DNA from: Paraburkholderia sprentiae WSM5005
GTDB taxonomy: Bacteria > Pseudomonadota > Gammaproteobacteria > Burkholderiales > Burkholderiaceae
Reading direction: 5' to 3'
DNA: 64,000 bases
NCBI RefSeq assembly: GCF_001865575.2
Contig: NZ_CP017561.2
Location: 3,294,001 to 3,358,000 of the forward strand
How positions within the stretch are numbered: the first letter of the stretch is position 1; each line of letters starts with the position of its first letter. The position numbers and the translations under genes are program-made. The notes under the pieces were generated by a model. That model searched no databases and was not told the DNA's origin. It was given only the letters and a program-made list of their open reading frames with translations. Shown here piece by piece: positions 1-8,878 of the stretch.

Positions 1-322
1 CCTTCGGCAGGAAAATCATGCCGACGCCGTATTCGCCAGCCGGCGGCAGCGTCACGCCCTGCCTTGCCATCTCTTCGCGATAGAAGCCGTCCGGAATCTG
101 GATCAGGATGCCCGCGCCGTCGCCCATCAGCGGATCGGCGCCGACGGCGCCCCGGTGGTCGAGGTTCTCGAGGATCTTCAGGCCCTGCTGGATGATTTCG
201 TGACTTTTATGTCCCTTGATATGGGCGACGAAGCCGACGCCGCAGGCGTCATGCTCGTTCTGCGGGTCGTACAGACCTTGGGCGGCGGGAACCGGGTGAA
301 TCGGTTGCTGGTGGTCGTTCAT
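1..322 (-). CDS. gltB: Glutamate synthase large subunit, N-terminal part (cut by window edge)
   Basis: This is the first 107 codons of the large subunit of NADPH-glutamate synthase, which transfers the amide of glutamine to 2-oxoglutarate in ammonia assimilation. The protein begins MNDHQQPIHPVP and reaches NEHDACGVGF. The Cys of ACGVGF is the expected N-terminal nucleophile of the class II glutamine amidotransferase domain, exposed after removal of a short propeptide. HRGAVGADPLMGDGAG follows, also typical of the family. The rest of the gene lies to the left of the window. The only plausible start is the ATG whose complement is at 320-322. Product assignment is firm; completeness cannot be judged. 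Confidence 0.95.
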   Translation of the reverse strand, partial: MNDHQQPIHPVPAAQGLYDPQNEHDACGVGFVAHIKGHKSHEIIQQGLKILENLDHRGAVGADPLMGDGAGILIQIPDGFYREEMARQGVTLPPAGEYGVGMIFLPK

Positions 323-451
323 TGGGACACCGTCTGTGAGGGGGCCGGACAGGCCGTTAAACCATTGTTTTTTTGCCGCAGTGCGCTTCGCAACCACGAC
401 GGCGCCGTTCTGACAGCAGTACTGCGCCGGACGAAAAGCATCGGAAATCGG

Positions 452-481
452 AATATACGCGACGAATCAATGAAATAGCAA
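452..481 (-). promoter_or_regulatory. Possible sigma70-type promoter for gltB
   Basis: On the minus strand TTGCTA (476-481) and TATATT (452-457) are separated by 18 bases, about 130 bases upstream of the gltB start. The match is moderate, but the surrounding DNA is clearly more AT-rich than its neighbours. Inferred from sequence only. Confidence 0.35.
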
Positions 482-560
482 ATAAAACGTAGTGATCTGG
501 ACCCGATTATCAAATTGGTGCATTGCGGGTAATTTTTATTGGTGCCATATCAATTTATGG

Positions 561-590
561 ACAAAAGAAAACGGCATACGAAATGCCGCC
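561..590 (-). terminator. Rho-independent terminator after the transposase-like gene
   Basis: Read on the minus strand, a CGGCAT/ATGCCG stem (572-577 with 583-588) with a 5-base loop is followed directly by TTTTCTTTT. It lies about 85 bases past the stop of the gene at 675-1382 and separates that gene from gltB. Confidence 0.75.
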
Positions 591-674
591 TTCATGCAAC
601 CCTCGATGTAAAGCTTGCTTTTCCGAATCAACGCAACTCGGCCGACAATGCCAGCGTGCCGCCTCGCCGTCGGC

Positions 675-1382
675 TCACTGGGTATGCGGCGTCTCGCGAA
701 CCTTGCGAGGCCGGCCACGCGGCAGCGGCGACACACGCCGGTTCGCGGCGCGTGCCGCCCATTCGCGGTAGGTATCGCTGCCCAGCACCCAGCCTTTCAA
801 CGTGGCCTGCTGGAGCTGGCTTGCCTCGCGCTCGTCGAGCGGCTGCTCGCACAGTTCGCGATAAGCGCGCTGTCGCTCGAACGGCGTGTTGCCGAGCGAC
901 CAATAGAGAGGGTGATCCGTGATCAGGCTGTCGAGCGTAAGGCCGATGTGATGACGATAGCTCGACCAGCGGTAATCTTCGGCCGCGTTGACCAGTTGCA
1001 AGCGCACCGGACACATTTCGACGACCCGGCTCGCCAGCAGGAAGTAGCGCTCACCTTCGATCACCGTGGCGCGGTAACGGCCTTCCCACAAGGTGCCGCG
1101 ACGCGCATAGCGCCGGTTGAAGTGCGCGACGTAGCGCCGCCCGACAGCCTGCATCGCCTTGGGCAGGCTCGACTCCTCGGTGGGCGTGACGAGCAGTTGG
1201 ACGGCGCCCGGCATCAAGGCGTAAGCGTGGATGGAGAGGTGATGGTCCCGGGAAGCCGCCTTCAGACAGTCGATGAAAAGCTCGTAGTCCTGGTCGTCGA
1301 CGAAGGCGGGCTGCTGGTCGAGCCCGCGGAGGATGACGTGCTGCGGCTGGTCGGGGACATAAAGACGTGCAAGCCGTGCCAT
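675..1382 (-). CDS. Y1 (HUH-type) transposase-like protein with apparently lost catalytic residues
   Basis: A 235-residue protein of the IS200-like / REP-associated tyrosine transposase fold. Family landmarks are visible in order: HVILRG (15-20), an LMPGAVQLLV block (56-65), GTLWEGRY (96-103), CPVR (124-127) and YRWSSYRHH (137-145). In active relatives the second block reads MPNHVHLL, supplying the metal-binding HxH pair; here both His are replaced (A60, Q62). The catalytic Tyr normally lies in RYIxLNPVR; the aligned position is V120. The C-terminus carries RGRPRK, an AT-hook-like sequence. I chose the ATG giving MARLARLYVP because homology begins there; a longer frame upstream shows no family sequence. 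It probably binds DNA without transposing, which is inference. It has its own terminator, and I see no flanking terminal repeats. Confidence 0.8.
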   Translation of the reverse strand: MARLARLYVPDQPQHVILRGLDQQPAFVDDQDYELFIDCLKAASRDHHLSIHAYALMPGAVQLLVTPTEESSLPKAMQAVGRRYVAHFNRRYARRGTLWEGRYRATVIEGERYFLLASRVVEMCPVRLQLVNAAEDYRWSSYRHHIGLTLDSLITDHPLYWSLGNTPFERQRAYRELCEQPLDEREASQLQQATLKGWVLGSDTYREWAARAANRRVSPLPRGRPRKVRETPHTQ

Positions 1383-1515
1383 GCTGGAGTGTCCAATAGT
1401 CGCGTTGGTATATACCCGAAGGTCCGAAGAGCCGCATGGGCGCAGGGTTCGGCGCCATGCGGCCAAGCCAGAAACCACGCGGCGCTTAGGGAGAAAACTC
1501 TAACCGCCGCGTATG

Positions 1516-1564
1516 GTTTGTTTCAAACGTTGTGGTCATAATGAGCGGGCCTTTTTTGGAGGAG
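1516..1564 (+). promoter_or_regulatory. ompW upstream element: inverted repeat, -10-like box and strong RBS
   Basis: A perfect GTTTG-TTT-CAAAC inverted repeat (1516-1528) lies just before CATAAT (1537-1542), roughly where a -35 would be. A strong Shine-Dalgarno sequence GGAGGAG (about 1558-1564) precedes the ATG at 1570. The repeat could be an activator site; that is inference, and no regulator can be named. Confidence 0.4.
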
Positions 1565-1569
1565 CACAT

Positions 1570-2295
1570 ATGAAATTAAAACAGGCCGTAACGGGGATGG
1601 CGGTGCTAGCCTGCATGAACACGGCAGCGCACGCGCAATCGGCCGGCACCTTTTACTTCACGACGGGCTGGTTCCATCTGGCGCCCCAATCGAGCAGCGA
1701 CCCGCTGAGAGTGACCAGCATTGGCGGTAGCCCGACCAACATCACCGAATCCAACACCGGGGCCTCGCTGAGTTCGGCCGATACCATCGGTTTCACCGCC
1801 GGCTATTTCGTCACGGACCACATCGCAACCGAATTCGTCATTGGCGTCCCCCCTACTTTCGACCTGTACGGCACGGGAAGCTTCGAGCAGTTCGGCAAGC
1901 TCGGGCAGGCCAAACAGTGGAGCCCGACTCTGCTTTTCAAGTACTACTTCAACGCGCCGACCGCTTCGTTCCGACCGTATCTCGGTGTCGGTGTAAGCCG
2001 CGTCTGGTTCACCAGCGCAGAGATTTCCAACAGCGCATTCGAAGCCAATGTTCTGCATGGTCCGACCAGCGTGTCGACGGATAGTTCGTGGGAACCCGTG
2101 TTTAATGCGGGCTTCACGTACGCCTTCAATCAGCACTGGTTTGCCGGCGTGTCGATCTCGTACTTGCCGCTCAGCACGACCGCAAAGCTCAGTTCGGCGT
2201 CGACCACGCCGGTCGGCACGCTGACCGTGCAATCGCAAACCAAGATCAAGCTGAACCCGATCGTCACCTACGTCAACGTCGGTTACCGTTTCTAA
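1570..2295 (+). CDS. ompW: Outer membrane protein, OmpW family
   Basis: A 241-residue protein with a signal peptide (MKLKQAVTGMAVLA, cleavage probably after AHA near residue 24). The mature part has the alternating aromatic/hydrophobic pattern of a small eight-stranded beta barrel and ends in the aromatic-terminated strand VNVGYRF, which the outer-membrane assembly machinery recognises. Family landmarks include GYFVTDHIATEFVIG, SPTLLFKYYF and FRPYLGVGVSRVWF. OmpW proteins form narrow hydrophobic channels for small nonpolar molecules; the substrate here is unknown. The ATG at 1570 follows a strong RBS; the longer in-frame extension lacks a signal peptide. A terminator follows at 2351. Confidence 0.93.
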   Translation: MKLKQAVTGMAVLACMNTAAHAQSAGTFYFTTGWFHLAPQSSSDPLRVTSIGGSPTNITESNTGASLSSADTIGFTAGYFVTDHIATEFVIGVPPTFDLYGTGSFEQFGKLGQAKQWSPTLLFKYYFNAPTASFRPYLGVGVSRVWFTSAEISNSAFEANVLHGPTSVSTDSSWEPVFNAGFTYAFNQHWFAGVSISYLPLSTTAKLSSASTTPVGTLTVQSQTKIKLNPIVTYVNVGYRF

Positions 2296-2657
2296 CGCCT
2301 CGCGAGATCGGGTGGCTTGAATTAGGGTAGTCGAATTTTCGCCCTTGGGAAACGCCGTCATCGAGCCGATGACGGCGTTTTCATTTGGCGTCTCAATTGC
2401 ACGGGATGACAGGCTCACGCGCATGAGCGTTTGTAAATTTGACGCGGATTCGGCGCGCCGATCTGCAAAATCAGGCCATGAGATGAGTTCGCCTTTCTGA
2501 CGCGAGCCGCACGGGTGCAGCGTTCCGGGCGATGCAGCGCTTGGCATCGAAGTTGCGTTCAGATGGCGATTCCTACGCTGCAACGTGATACTGCGTCTGC
2601 GCATAGCGTGTCCGCGCGACGATGCGCGGGGCCTTTCAACTCATCGACGGAGCGACC
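2296..2657. other. Intergenic region between ompW and the DUF883 gene
   Basis: The stretch holds the ompW terminator (2351-2384) and the leader of the DUF883 gene. No convincing promoter, RNA gene or small ORF with a ribosome binding site is visible in the rest. Confidence 0.6.
2351..2384 (+). terminator. Rho-independent terminator of ompW
   Basis: A 13-bp stem of the form AACGCCGTCATCG / CGATGACGGCGTT with a 3-base loop is followed by TTC-ATTT on the plus strand, 55 bases past the ompW stop. Confidence 0.8.
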
Positions 2658-3038
2658 ATGACAGCACTTCCAAATACACGAGACGCCCTCGGCGAATCCT
2701 GGACCAGCGCGAGTCGCCGCGCCCGGCGCATTGCTCGCCATAGCCGCCATGCGGCCGAAGATATCGCGGTCGAGTTGCGCACCCTGCTGTCGGAACTCGA
2801 ATCGACCTTGTCCGACGGCACGCAGGCCGATGCCGTGGCCCTGCGCGGCAAGCTGCGCAAACAGCTGGACGCCGCGCGCGAGCGGCTGAACGACACGCGT
2901 GACGCAATGCGCGACCGCGCGGGCGTCGCAATGTCCGACGCCGATCACTACGTGCATGAAAATCCGTGGCAGACGATCGCGATCGTCGGCGGGCTTGCGC
3001 TAGTGGCGGGGGCGCTGCTCGCATCCCGCTCGCGTTGA
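2658..3038 (+). CDS. DUF883 (ElaB/YqjD-like) inner-membrane protein
   Basis: A 126-residue protein. The first ~90 residues are charged and helical (ELRTLLSELESTLSD, LRGKLRKQLDAARERLND). They end in the family signature HYVHENPWQTI, followed by one C-terminal membrane helix (IAIVGGLALVAGALLA) and a basic tail SRSR. This is the layout of ElaB/YqjD/YgaM proteins: C-tail-anchored inner-membrane proteins, some ribosome-associated and stationary-phase induced in E. coli. The specific role here is unknown. The start at 2658 has ACGGAG seven bases upstream; an in-frame ATG at 2622 is possible but has no RBS. Confidence 0.85.
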   Translation: MTALPNTRDALGESWTSASRRARRIARHSRHAAEDIAVELRTLLSELESTLSDGTQADAVALRGKLRKQLDAARERLNDTRDAMRDRAGVAMSDADHYVHENPWQTIAIVGGLALVAGALLASRSR

Positions 3039-3152
3039 CGCGGGCTTGCGCGGCTCGATGGTGCTGGCAAGGGTTCGACGGGCGCTTCAGGTTCCCGCAA
3101 GACCGGCCAGTACCCCTTTGCCGCGCCTTCGCACGCGCCTAGCCGCGAGCGA

Positions 3153-4409
3153 CTAGTTGTCGTCGATCACGAACAGCCGCCGATACTCCTTCAGCGCATA
3201 GCGATCGGTCATTCCCGCGATGTAATGTGCGATCAAACGCGGCTGGCGCGCCGCATCGGCGGACTGATAGTCCGGTGGCAGCAGCCGAGGGTCGTCGGTG
3301 AACGCGTCGAACAGGCCGACCACGACGCGGCGCGCCTTGTTGGCCATGCGCATCACGCGATAGTGCCGGTACATGTTCCGGAACAGAAAGCGCTTGAGCG
3401 CCGCCGCCTGCGCGGCGATTGCATCGCTGTGCGCGACGAGCGGTGGCGCCGCGCGCACGTCGTCGAGCGATGCGGGCGCGTAGCGCGCGAGATTGGCCCG
3501 CGTCGTCTCGATCAAATCGACGATCAGCGTGTTGATCACGCGCCGCACCGTCTCGTGAATCAGCCGACGCCCTTCGATCTGCGGGTAGTCGCCGCGCGCC
3601 GCCTCGCAGTGCGTCTGCCAGAGCTCCACTTCGGCGAGCTGCTCGAGCGACAGCAGCCCGGAGCGCAATCCGTCGTCGACGTCATGATTGTTGTATGCGA
3701 TTTCGTCGGCGACGTTGGCGATCTGCGCTTCGAGCGACGGTTGCCGTCCTTCGAGAAAGCGCTCGCCCAATGCGCCGAGCCGGCGCGCGTTGTCGCGCGA
3801 GCAATGCTTGAGAATGCCTTCGCGCGTCTCGAAGCACAGGTTCAGGCCATTGAACGCTCCGTAATGCTCTTCTAGTTCGTCGACGACCACGAGGCTCTGC
3901 AGATTGTGCTCGAAGCCGCCATGCTCGCGCATGCATTCGTTCAACGCATCCTGGCCGGCATGGCCGAACGGCGTATGGCCGAGATCGTGCGCCAGTGAAA
4001 TCGCTTCGACTAGATCTTCGTTGACGCGCAGATTGCGCGCGACCGAGCGCGCAATCTGCGCAACTTCGAGGCTATGGGTGAGCCGCGTGCGAAACAGGTC
4101 GCCCTCGTGATTGACGAATACCTGAGTCTTGTATTCGAGCCGCCGGAATGCGGTCGAGTGGACGATGCGGTCGCGGTCGCGCTGAAACTCGGTGCGCGCG
4201 CTCGGCGGCGGTTCCGCATAGCGACGCCCGCGTGACTGGCTCGAATGCGCGGCGTACGGCGCGAGATGCGCTTCGAGCGCCTGCTGGGTCGGCGCGGCGA
4301 CGGCGGGTGTGGCGACGGCGGCAGCGGTATCCGCGGCGATGGCGCCATTCCCGGCGGCTGCGCGCGCGCTCGGGTCATGCTGGGTATCGTCGCTGCGCCT
4401 GTCAGTCAC
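3153..4409 (-). CDS. dgt: Deoxyguanosinetriphosphate triphosphohydrolase-like HD protein
   Basis: A 418-residue HD-domain dNTP triphosphohydrolase, which cleaves dNTPs to deoxynucleoside plus triphosphate. The metal-binding residues are readable: H112 in [10 protein letters not shown], the HD pair 141-142 in [13 protein letters not shown], and the downstream [16 protein letters not shown] aspartates. Residues ~15-45 are a low-complexity Ala-rich extension before the conserved [19 protein letters not shown]. Translation starts at a GTG (complement 4407-4409) with GGAGAA about eight bases upstream. It lies 72 bases after aroB on the same strand, last in the pil-aro run. The exact nucleotide preference cannot be read from sequence. 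Confidence 0.92.
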   Translation of the reverse strand: MTDRRSDDTQHDPSARAAAGNGAIAADTAAAVATPAVAAPTQQALEAHLAPYAAHSSQSRGRRYAEPPPSARTEFQRDRDRIVHSTAFRRLEYKTQVFVNHEGDLFRTRLTHSLEVAQIARSVARNLRVNEDLVEAISLAHDLGHTPFGHAGQDALNECMREHGGFEHNLQSLVVVDELEEHYGAFNGLNLCFETREGILKHCSRDNARRLGALGERFLEGRQPSLEAQIANVADEIAYNNHDVDDGLRSGLLSLEQLAEVELWQTHCEAARGDYPQIEGRRLIHETVRRVINTLIVDLIETTRANLARYAPASLDDVRAAPPLVAHSDAIAAQAAALKRFLFRNMYRHYRVMRMANKARRVVVGLFDAFTDDPRLLPPDYQSADAARQPRLIAHYIAGMTDRYALKEYRRLFVIDDN

Positions 4410-4481
4410 CGGGTTCTCCGAAACATGGGCGGCGCCTCGTGACGCGAGTGCGTAAAGCGTAGCTGCAGGGCCGTGGTGGAT

Positions 4482-5558
4482 CTAGACGGCGGCGGCCAGC
4501 GTCGCATGCACGTCGGCGTCGGGCGCCTGGGTAATCAGTGTCTCGCCGAAACGCTTCAGCACAATGAACTTGATCGCGCCGGCTTCCGCTTTCTTGTCGA
4601 TCTGCATCAGCTCGACATAGCGATCCGCGCCTAGCGCGGGAGCACGAGTGGGCAAATGCGCGGCAACCACCACATCGACGAGCCGCTTGCGCGACGCTTC
4701 GTCCAGATGGCCGAGGCGCACGGATAGATCCGCCGCCATCACCATTCCGCAGCCGACCGCCTCCCCGTGCAGCCACTCGCCATAGCCGAGCCCGGCTTCG
4801 ATCGCGTGGCCGAACGTGTGGCCGAAGTTGAGGATTGCGCGTAGACCACCTTCGCGCTCGTCCTGCGCCACCACGGACGCCTTGATCTCGCACGAGCGCT
4901 TGACAGCCTCGGTCAACGCGTCCGGTTCGCAGCGGTTCAAAGCCTCGATATGGGCTTCGATCCAGGCGAAGAAACCGGCGTCGGCGATCGCCCCCGTCTT
5001 GATGACCTCAGCGATGCCCGCTGCGAGTTCGCGCTCGGGCAACGTACGCAACGCGCTGATGTCAGCAATCACCGCCTGCGGCTGGTAGAACGCGCCGATC
5101 ATGTTTTTGCCAAGCGGATGATTGATGCCGGTCTTGCCGCCGACCGACGAATCCACCTGCGACAGCAACGTGGTCGGCACCTGGATGAACGGCACACCGC
5201 GCATGTAGCAGGCGGCGGCAAATCCGGTCATGTCGCCGATCACGCCTCCGCCGAGCGCGATCAGCGTGGTCTTGCGATCGGCGCGCGAGCCGAGCAGCGC
5301 GTCGAAGATCAGGTTCAGCGTGTGCAGATTCTTGTGCGCTTCGCCGTCCGGCAAAACGACCGTGGAGACCTGCTTGTTCAGCGGCGCAAGCGCCGCGCGC
5401 AGCTTGTCGCCATAGAGGGGATCGACGGTGGTATTGGTGACGATCGTGACCGAGTTGCCGGCGATATGCGGCTCGAACAGCTCAGTCTGCCCGATCAGCT
5501 CGGCACCGATGTGGATGGGGTAGGCGCGCTCGCCCAGTTCGACGTTGACGGTAATCAT
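4482..5558 (-). CDS. aroB: 3-dehydroquinate synthase
   Basis: A 358-residue enzyme of the shikimate pathway, converting DAHP to 3-dehydroquinate. NAD-binding [15 protein letters not shown] and active-site [17 protein letters not shown] are present. The metal ligands are in AEVIKTG and [13 protein letters not shown], with a further His in WLHGEAV. The start giving MITVNVELG matches the family N-terminus. A second in-frame ATG three codons earlier (5565-5567) shares its A with the aroK stop codon, so the two genes are translationally coupled. It is followed 72 bases later by dgt. Confidence 0.96.
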   Translation of the reverse strand: MITVNVELGERAYPIHIGAELIGQTELFEPHIAGNSVTIVTNTTVDPLYGDKLRAALAPLNKQVSTVVLPDGEAHKNLHTLNLIFDALLGSRADRKTTLIALGGGVIGDMTGFAAACYMRGVPFIQVPTTLLSQVDSSVGGKTGINHPLGKNMIGAFYQPQAVIADISALRTLPERELAAGIAEVIKTGAIADAGFFAWIEAHIEALNRCEPDALTEAVKRSCEIKASVVAQDEREGGLRAILNFGHTFGHAIEAGLGYGEWLHGEAVGCGMVMAADLSVRLGHLDEASRKRLVDVVVAAHLPTRAPALGADRYVELMQIDKKAEAGAIKFIVLKRFGETLITQAPDADVHATLAAAV

Positions 5559-5566
5559 ACGGTCCA

Positions 5567-6118
5567 TTATGACGCAGGATGTTTGGCGACGCCGGCCATC
5601 TCGAGCTGCATCAGAACCATGTTGACGAGCCCATTGACCGAGGGCCGACCGGTTTCGATCACGAAGTGCGCGCATTCGCGGTACAGCGGGTCGCGTACTT
5701 CATAGAGCGCTTCGAGACGCGCCTTGGGGTCTTCCGTTTGCAGCAGCGGGCGATTCTTGTCCCGCCGCGTGCGAAGCCACAGGTCATGCGGATTGGCGCG
5801 CAGATAGATCACCAGGCCGCGGCTTTTCAACGCTTCGCGGTTTTCCGGCCGCAGCACCGCACCGCCGCCAGTCGCGAGCACGATCTTGTCGCGCCCGGTC
5901 AGCTCGGAGATCACGTTCGCTTCCCGATCGCGAAAGCCCGCTTCGCCCTCCAGTTCGAAGATCACGGGAATGCGCGCGCCCGTGCGCGCCTCGATTTCAT
6001 GGTCGGAATCGAAGAACGGGCGCTCGAGACGGCGCGCAACCGCCCGACCCACAGTGGTTTTTCCTGCCCCCATGAGCCCTACGAAAAAAACATTGGCGTG
6101 TGCGTCCCGCGCTTGCAA
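5567..6118 (-). CDS. aroK: Shikimate kinase (TTG start)
   Basis: A 183-residue kinase phosphorylating shikimate at the 3-hydroxyl. The P-loop [11 protein letters not shown] lies near the N-terminus, followed by shikimate-binding [27 protein letters not shown] and the lid Arg in NRPLL. No ATG lies upstream of the P-loop in a sensible position. The start is a TTG (complement 6116-6118) giving [13 protein letters not shown], preceded by AGAGGA with 5-6 bases spacing. The gene follows pilQ after 112 bases and its stop overlaps the aroB start area. The pil-aroKB linkage is typical of many proteobacteria. Confidence 0.94.
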   Translation of the reverse strand: MQARDAHANVFFVGLMGAGKTTVGRAVARRLERPFFDSDHEIEARTGARIPVIFELEGEAGFRDREANVISELTGRDKIVLATGGGAVLRPENREALKSRGLVIYLRANPHDLWLRTRRDKNRPLLQTEDPKARLEALYEVRDPLYRECAHFVIETGRPSVNGLVNMVLMQLEMAGVAKHPAS

Positions 6119-6230
6119 CGGTGTCCTCTGGCTAATCCGGTGTAGTTCGTGCCGCAGCTTACTGGCAAAGCGGCTGCCTTGTCGAGCCTGGGCGCCGCCG
6201 GCGAACGGCGGCGCGCCTGACCCATGTGCC

Positions 6231-7949
6231 CTAATTTTCCCGCACCACGCGCGGTGTGATGAAAACAGCCAGTTCGCTGCGCGTGTCGCGATGAGTCCGA
6301 TGGCGGAACAACGCGCCGAGAATCGGTATTTTGCCCAGGATGGGCACCCGCGCGACGTCGTCCCGGTCGTCGGTCTCGTAAATTCCGCCGATCGACACCG
6401 TACCACCATCCTCGACCTCGACGCGCGTTTGCACGTGCTTGGTGTTGATCGCGGGGCCGGCGTCGGTCTGTTCGCCGACGCTGTCCTTCGCGACGTCGAG
6501 ATCCAGCACCACGCGGCCATCCGGCATGATCTGCGGCTCGACCTCCAGTTTGAGGGTCGCGCGGCGAAACTGCACGCCCGATACGCCCTGCCCGACCTTC
6601 GCCTGATACGGCAGCTCGGTGCCCTGCTCGACGATCGCCTTCATCCGGTCTGCGGTGACGACTCTCGGACTCGACACGATTTTCCCATGCCCCTCGGACT
6701 CGAGCGCCGAGAGTTCGAGATTCAGCAGCCGTGTCGCGCGCGCCGCGAACAGCGTCAGGCCGGCGGTCGCGGCATCGAATCCGGAGATCGGACGGGCCGA
6801 CAGATCGTACACGGAGCCGTCCGTTCCTCCCGTCAGCCCCCTCGACGTACCGTCCGCGCTCGTGCCGGCGAGCGACAGCCGCACGCCGAGATTGCGTGAA
6901 AAACCCTGGTCGCCTTCGACGATCTGAGCCTCGATCAGCACCTGGCGGGTCGGACGATCGACGGACGCGATCAGCGCCGCGATCTGCTCGAGCCGCCCCG
7001 CGAGGTCGGTGACGAACAGCAGGTTGGTGCGCGGATCCGCAGTGACTGCGCCGCGTTTGGACAGCACGCGCTGGGTGCCGGAACCGGTCAACAGGCGGCG
7101 CACGTCCTCGGCGTGCGCGTAATGCAGCTCGAACGTGCGGCTCGCGAGCGGCTCGAGGTCCGCGGCGCGCGCGTGGGCTTCGAAGCGCTGACGTCCGCGC
7201 GCGGCCAGCTCGGCGGCGGGCGCGACCCAGATTACGTTGCCGTGGCGCTCCATCGACAGATTGTTGACGTCGAGCAGCGTGTCGAACGCGGTGCGCCACG
7301 GCACCTTGTCGAGACGTATCGACACGGCGCCACGCACTTTGTCGCTGGCGACGATGTTCAGGCCGGTGAATTCGGCGAAGGCTTTCAGTACCGCGCCGAG
7401 TTCCGCGCGCTGGAAGTTCAACGAGATCGGCTTGTTGCCCGCGGGAAGGCCCGAGTCCGCACTGGCCGATGAGTCGGCGAGGCGCAACGGCGGCGGCAGC
7501 GGGACCGGTGGGCCTTCGAGACTCGGCGTGCCGGCGCTGTCGTCGCGAGCCGGGGTGCCGGTTTGCTTTAGCGACGGCGGCGGTATCGGCCCGTTGGCGA
7601 CTTCGTCCGGGGAAGCGTCGGGCGCTATCGCTGAACGCGCGCTCGCCTGGACGGCGTCCGGATCCTGGGCCGCGTTTTGCGTAGAAACGTCGCCGAACGG
7701 ATTCACCGCCTGGCCGATGCCGCCGCTCGGCAGCGGCGCTATCTCTTGCGCGGTATTGGCCGGTGCGGCGCGGTCGTCGAGCGCCGCGTAAGTCGGCAAC
7801 GGCGGCAACAGCGGTGGCGTCGATGCCCGCGCGACACCGGCGCCCAGCGTCGCAGCGACGTAGAGTCCAAAACACAGCCCGAAGCCGACGCGGATCTCAC
7901 GTCCGGCACCCAACGTCGCCGCGCTCCGTCGTTCGAGCGGGCGCATCAT
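6231..7949 (-). CDS. pilQ: Type IV pilus secretin PilQ (short form)
   Basis: A 572-residue outer-membrane secretin, the pore through which the type IV pilus or DNA-uptake fibre passes. In order: an N-terminal hydrophobic signal (~20-42), a Pro-rich variable stretch (~43-155), an STN-type domain ([17 protein letters not shown]), an N1/secretin_N repeat ([15 protein letters not shown] ... LIASVDRP), and the secretin core with [17 protein letters not shown] and the signature [18 protein letters not shown] see no AMIN domains, which longer PilQ proteins carry at the N-terminus, so this is a compact form. Its ATG overlaps the stop of the upstream pilO/P fusion by four bases. Confidence 0.9.
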   Translation of the reverse strand: MMRPLERRSAATLGAGREIRVGFGLCFGLYVAATLGAGVARASTPPLLPPLPTYAALDDRAAPANTAQEIAPLPSGGIGQAVNPFGDVSTQNAAQDPDAVQASARSAIAPDASPDEVANGPIPPPSLKQTGTPARDDSAGTPSLEGPPVPLPPPLRLADSSASADSGLPAGNKPISLNFQRAELGAVLKAFAEFTGLNIVASDKVRGAVSIRLDKVPWRTAFDTLLDVNNLSMERHGNVIWVAPAAELAARGRQRFEAHARAADLEPLASRTFELHYAHAEDVRRLLTGSGTQRVLSKRGAVTADPRTNLLFVTDLAGRLEQIAALIASVDRPTRQVLIEAQIVEGDQGFSRNLGVRLSLAGTSADGTSRGLTGGTDGSVYDLSARPISGFDAATAGLTLFAARATRLLNLELSALESEGHGKIVSSPRVVTADRMKAIVEQGTELPYQAKVGQGVSGVQFRRATLKLEVEPQIMPDGRVVLDLDVAKDSVGEQTDAGPAINTKHVQTRVEVEDGGTVSIGGIYETDDRDDVARVPILGKIPILGALFRHRTHRDTRSELAVFITPRVVREN

Positions 7950-8878
7950 GACGCCTCCGTCAGCATCAGGATGCGGGACGCGCCGCCATTCGCGAGCGTA
8001 ATGCCGAGCGCGTCGAGCTGCGTGAGCCGCTCGACGCCCAGTTGCTGCCCGGCCGCGACCGTCGTTGTGCCATCCGGCGTTTCGAGTAACGCAAGCCCGC
8101 GGGTGCGATCGCGCAGGACGCCGACAAGGCGCAACTGCGAAGCATCGCCCGGCCCGCCGCTCGCGGAGATCGGCGGCTTCGCAAACGGATCGAAGAAAAC
8201 GACATCTTCGTCGTCATCGTTGGCGGCCTCGTCGAACTCACGGCTCGCGCCGGCGCTCGTCAGCGCTGTCTCGGGCGCCGGCCGCAGCGCGTCGTACACC
8301 TGCAACGTCGCGGCCACCGCGAGCCCTTTGCCGTCCTGCTTGACGGTCACGTCGCCGGGAACCATCAGCACCGGCAATTGCGCGAGCCCATGGAAGAAAG
8401 CCATCAGGTGAACGAAGTCCGTTCGCGCGGTGAGTTGCAGCGCGCGCATCCGCTCGACGCCCTCCCCGCTCGCCGTGCCCGGTTCCACCGCGAGCAACGC
8501 GACGCCGCTCTGCGTGGCGAGCTCGGAGACGATGCGGACGTCGTCGGCGGAATTCCACGACACAGCGGTCGACGCCGTGGCCGGCACCGCGTCCGCCGCG
8601 CGGCGCAGCGACGGCAGCTGCGCGAGCGCGCGCCGCGCATCCGCGAGACGCTGCGTGCTGAGCGCGAGCGCCGCGCGGCTCGCTTCCAGTCCGGCGAGAT
8701 CGTACGCGTTCCAGACGTACTCGCCGAGGCCGAACACGAGCGCGGCAATCGTCACCGCGACGAACCAGCGACGGCGCCGGCTCCAAGCCTCGAGCGGCAG
8801 ACGCGCCCGCTTGACCCAGCGCGATAAACCGGCGCACACGTGCGCCGCGCCGCCCGGCTCGAGAAAAGTCGTGCTCAT
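7946..8878 (-). CDS. Type IV pilus alignment protein: PilO-PilP fusion
   Basis: A 310-residue protein lying where other bacteria have separate pilO and pilP genes. Residues ~40-65 form one inner-membrane helix (WFVAVTIAALVFGLGEY). Then come a heptad-like helix (~70-105), a PilO-like periplasmic domain (~120-200, with TDFVHLMAFFHGLAQLPVL), an acidic linker (EAANDDDEDVVFFDPF), and a PilP-like beta domain (LRLVGVLRDRTRGLALLETP ... TTVAAGQQLGVERL). PilP is normally a free lipoprotein; here no lipobox is present and the domain is tethered through the PilO helix. The start chosen (MSTTFLEPGG) overlaps the pilN stop as ATGA; the far longer upstream frame lies inside pilN. Confidence 0.8.
   Translation of the reverse strand: MSTTFLEPGGAAHVCAGLSRWVKRARLPLEAWSRRRRWFVAVTIAALVFGLGEYVWNAYDLAGLEASRAALALSTQRLADARRALAQLPSLRRAADAVPATASTAVSWNSADDVRIVSELATQSGVALLAVEPGTASGEGVERMRALQLTARTDFVHLMAFFHGLAQLPVLMVPGDVTVKQDGKGLAVAATLQVYDALRPAPETALTSAGASREFDEAANDDDEDVVFFDPFAKPPISASGGPGDASQLRLVGVLRDRTRGLALLETPDGTTTVAAGQQLGVERLTQLDALGITLANGGASRILMLTEAS

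Larger units (their letters stand above)
323..674. other. Intergenic region between gltB and the transposase-like gene
   Basis: This stretch of 352 bases holds no convincing gene. It contains the AT-rich gltB upstream region with a possible minus-strand promoter (452-481) and a rho-independent terminator for the gene on its right (561-590). The short open frames here are GC-bias shadows without ribosome binding sites. Confidence 0.7.

Noticed and set aside
615..1541. A 308-codon plus-strand frame antisense to the transposase-like gene
   Set aside because: No recognisable motif or RBS; the minus strand carries a real family protein with its own terminator.
6079..7875. A 598-codon minus-strand frame overlapping pilQ and aroK
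   Set aside because: It is a +1-type shadow of pilQ, Arg-rich and without any domain; the pilQ frame has a signal peptide, STN and secretin motifs.
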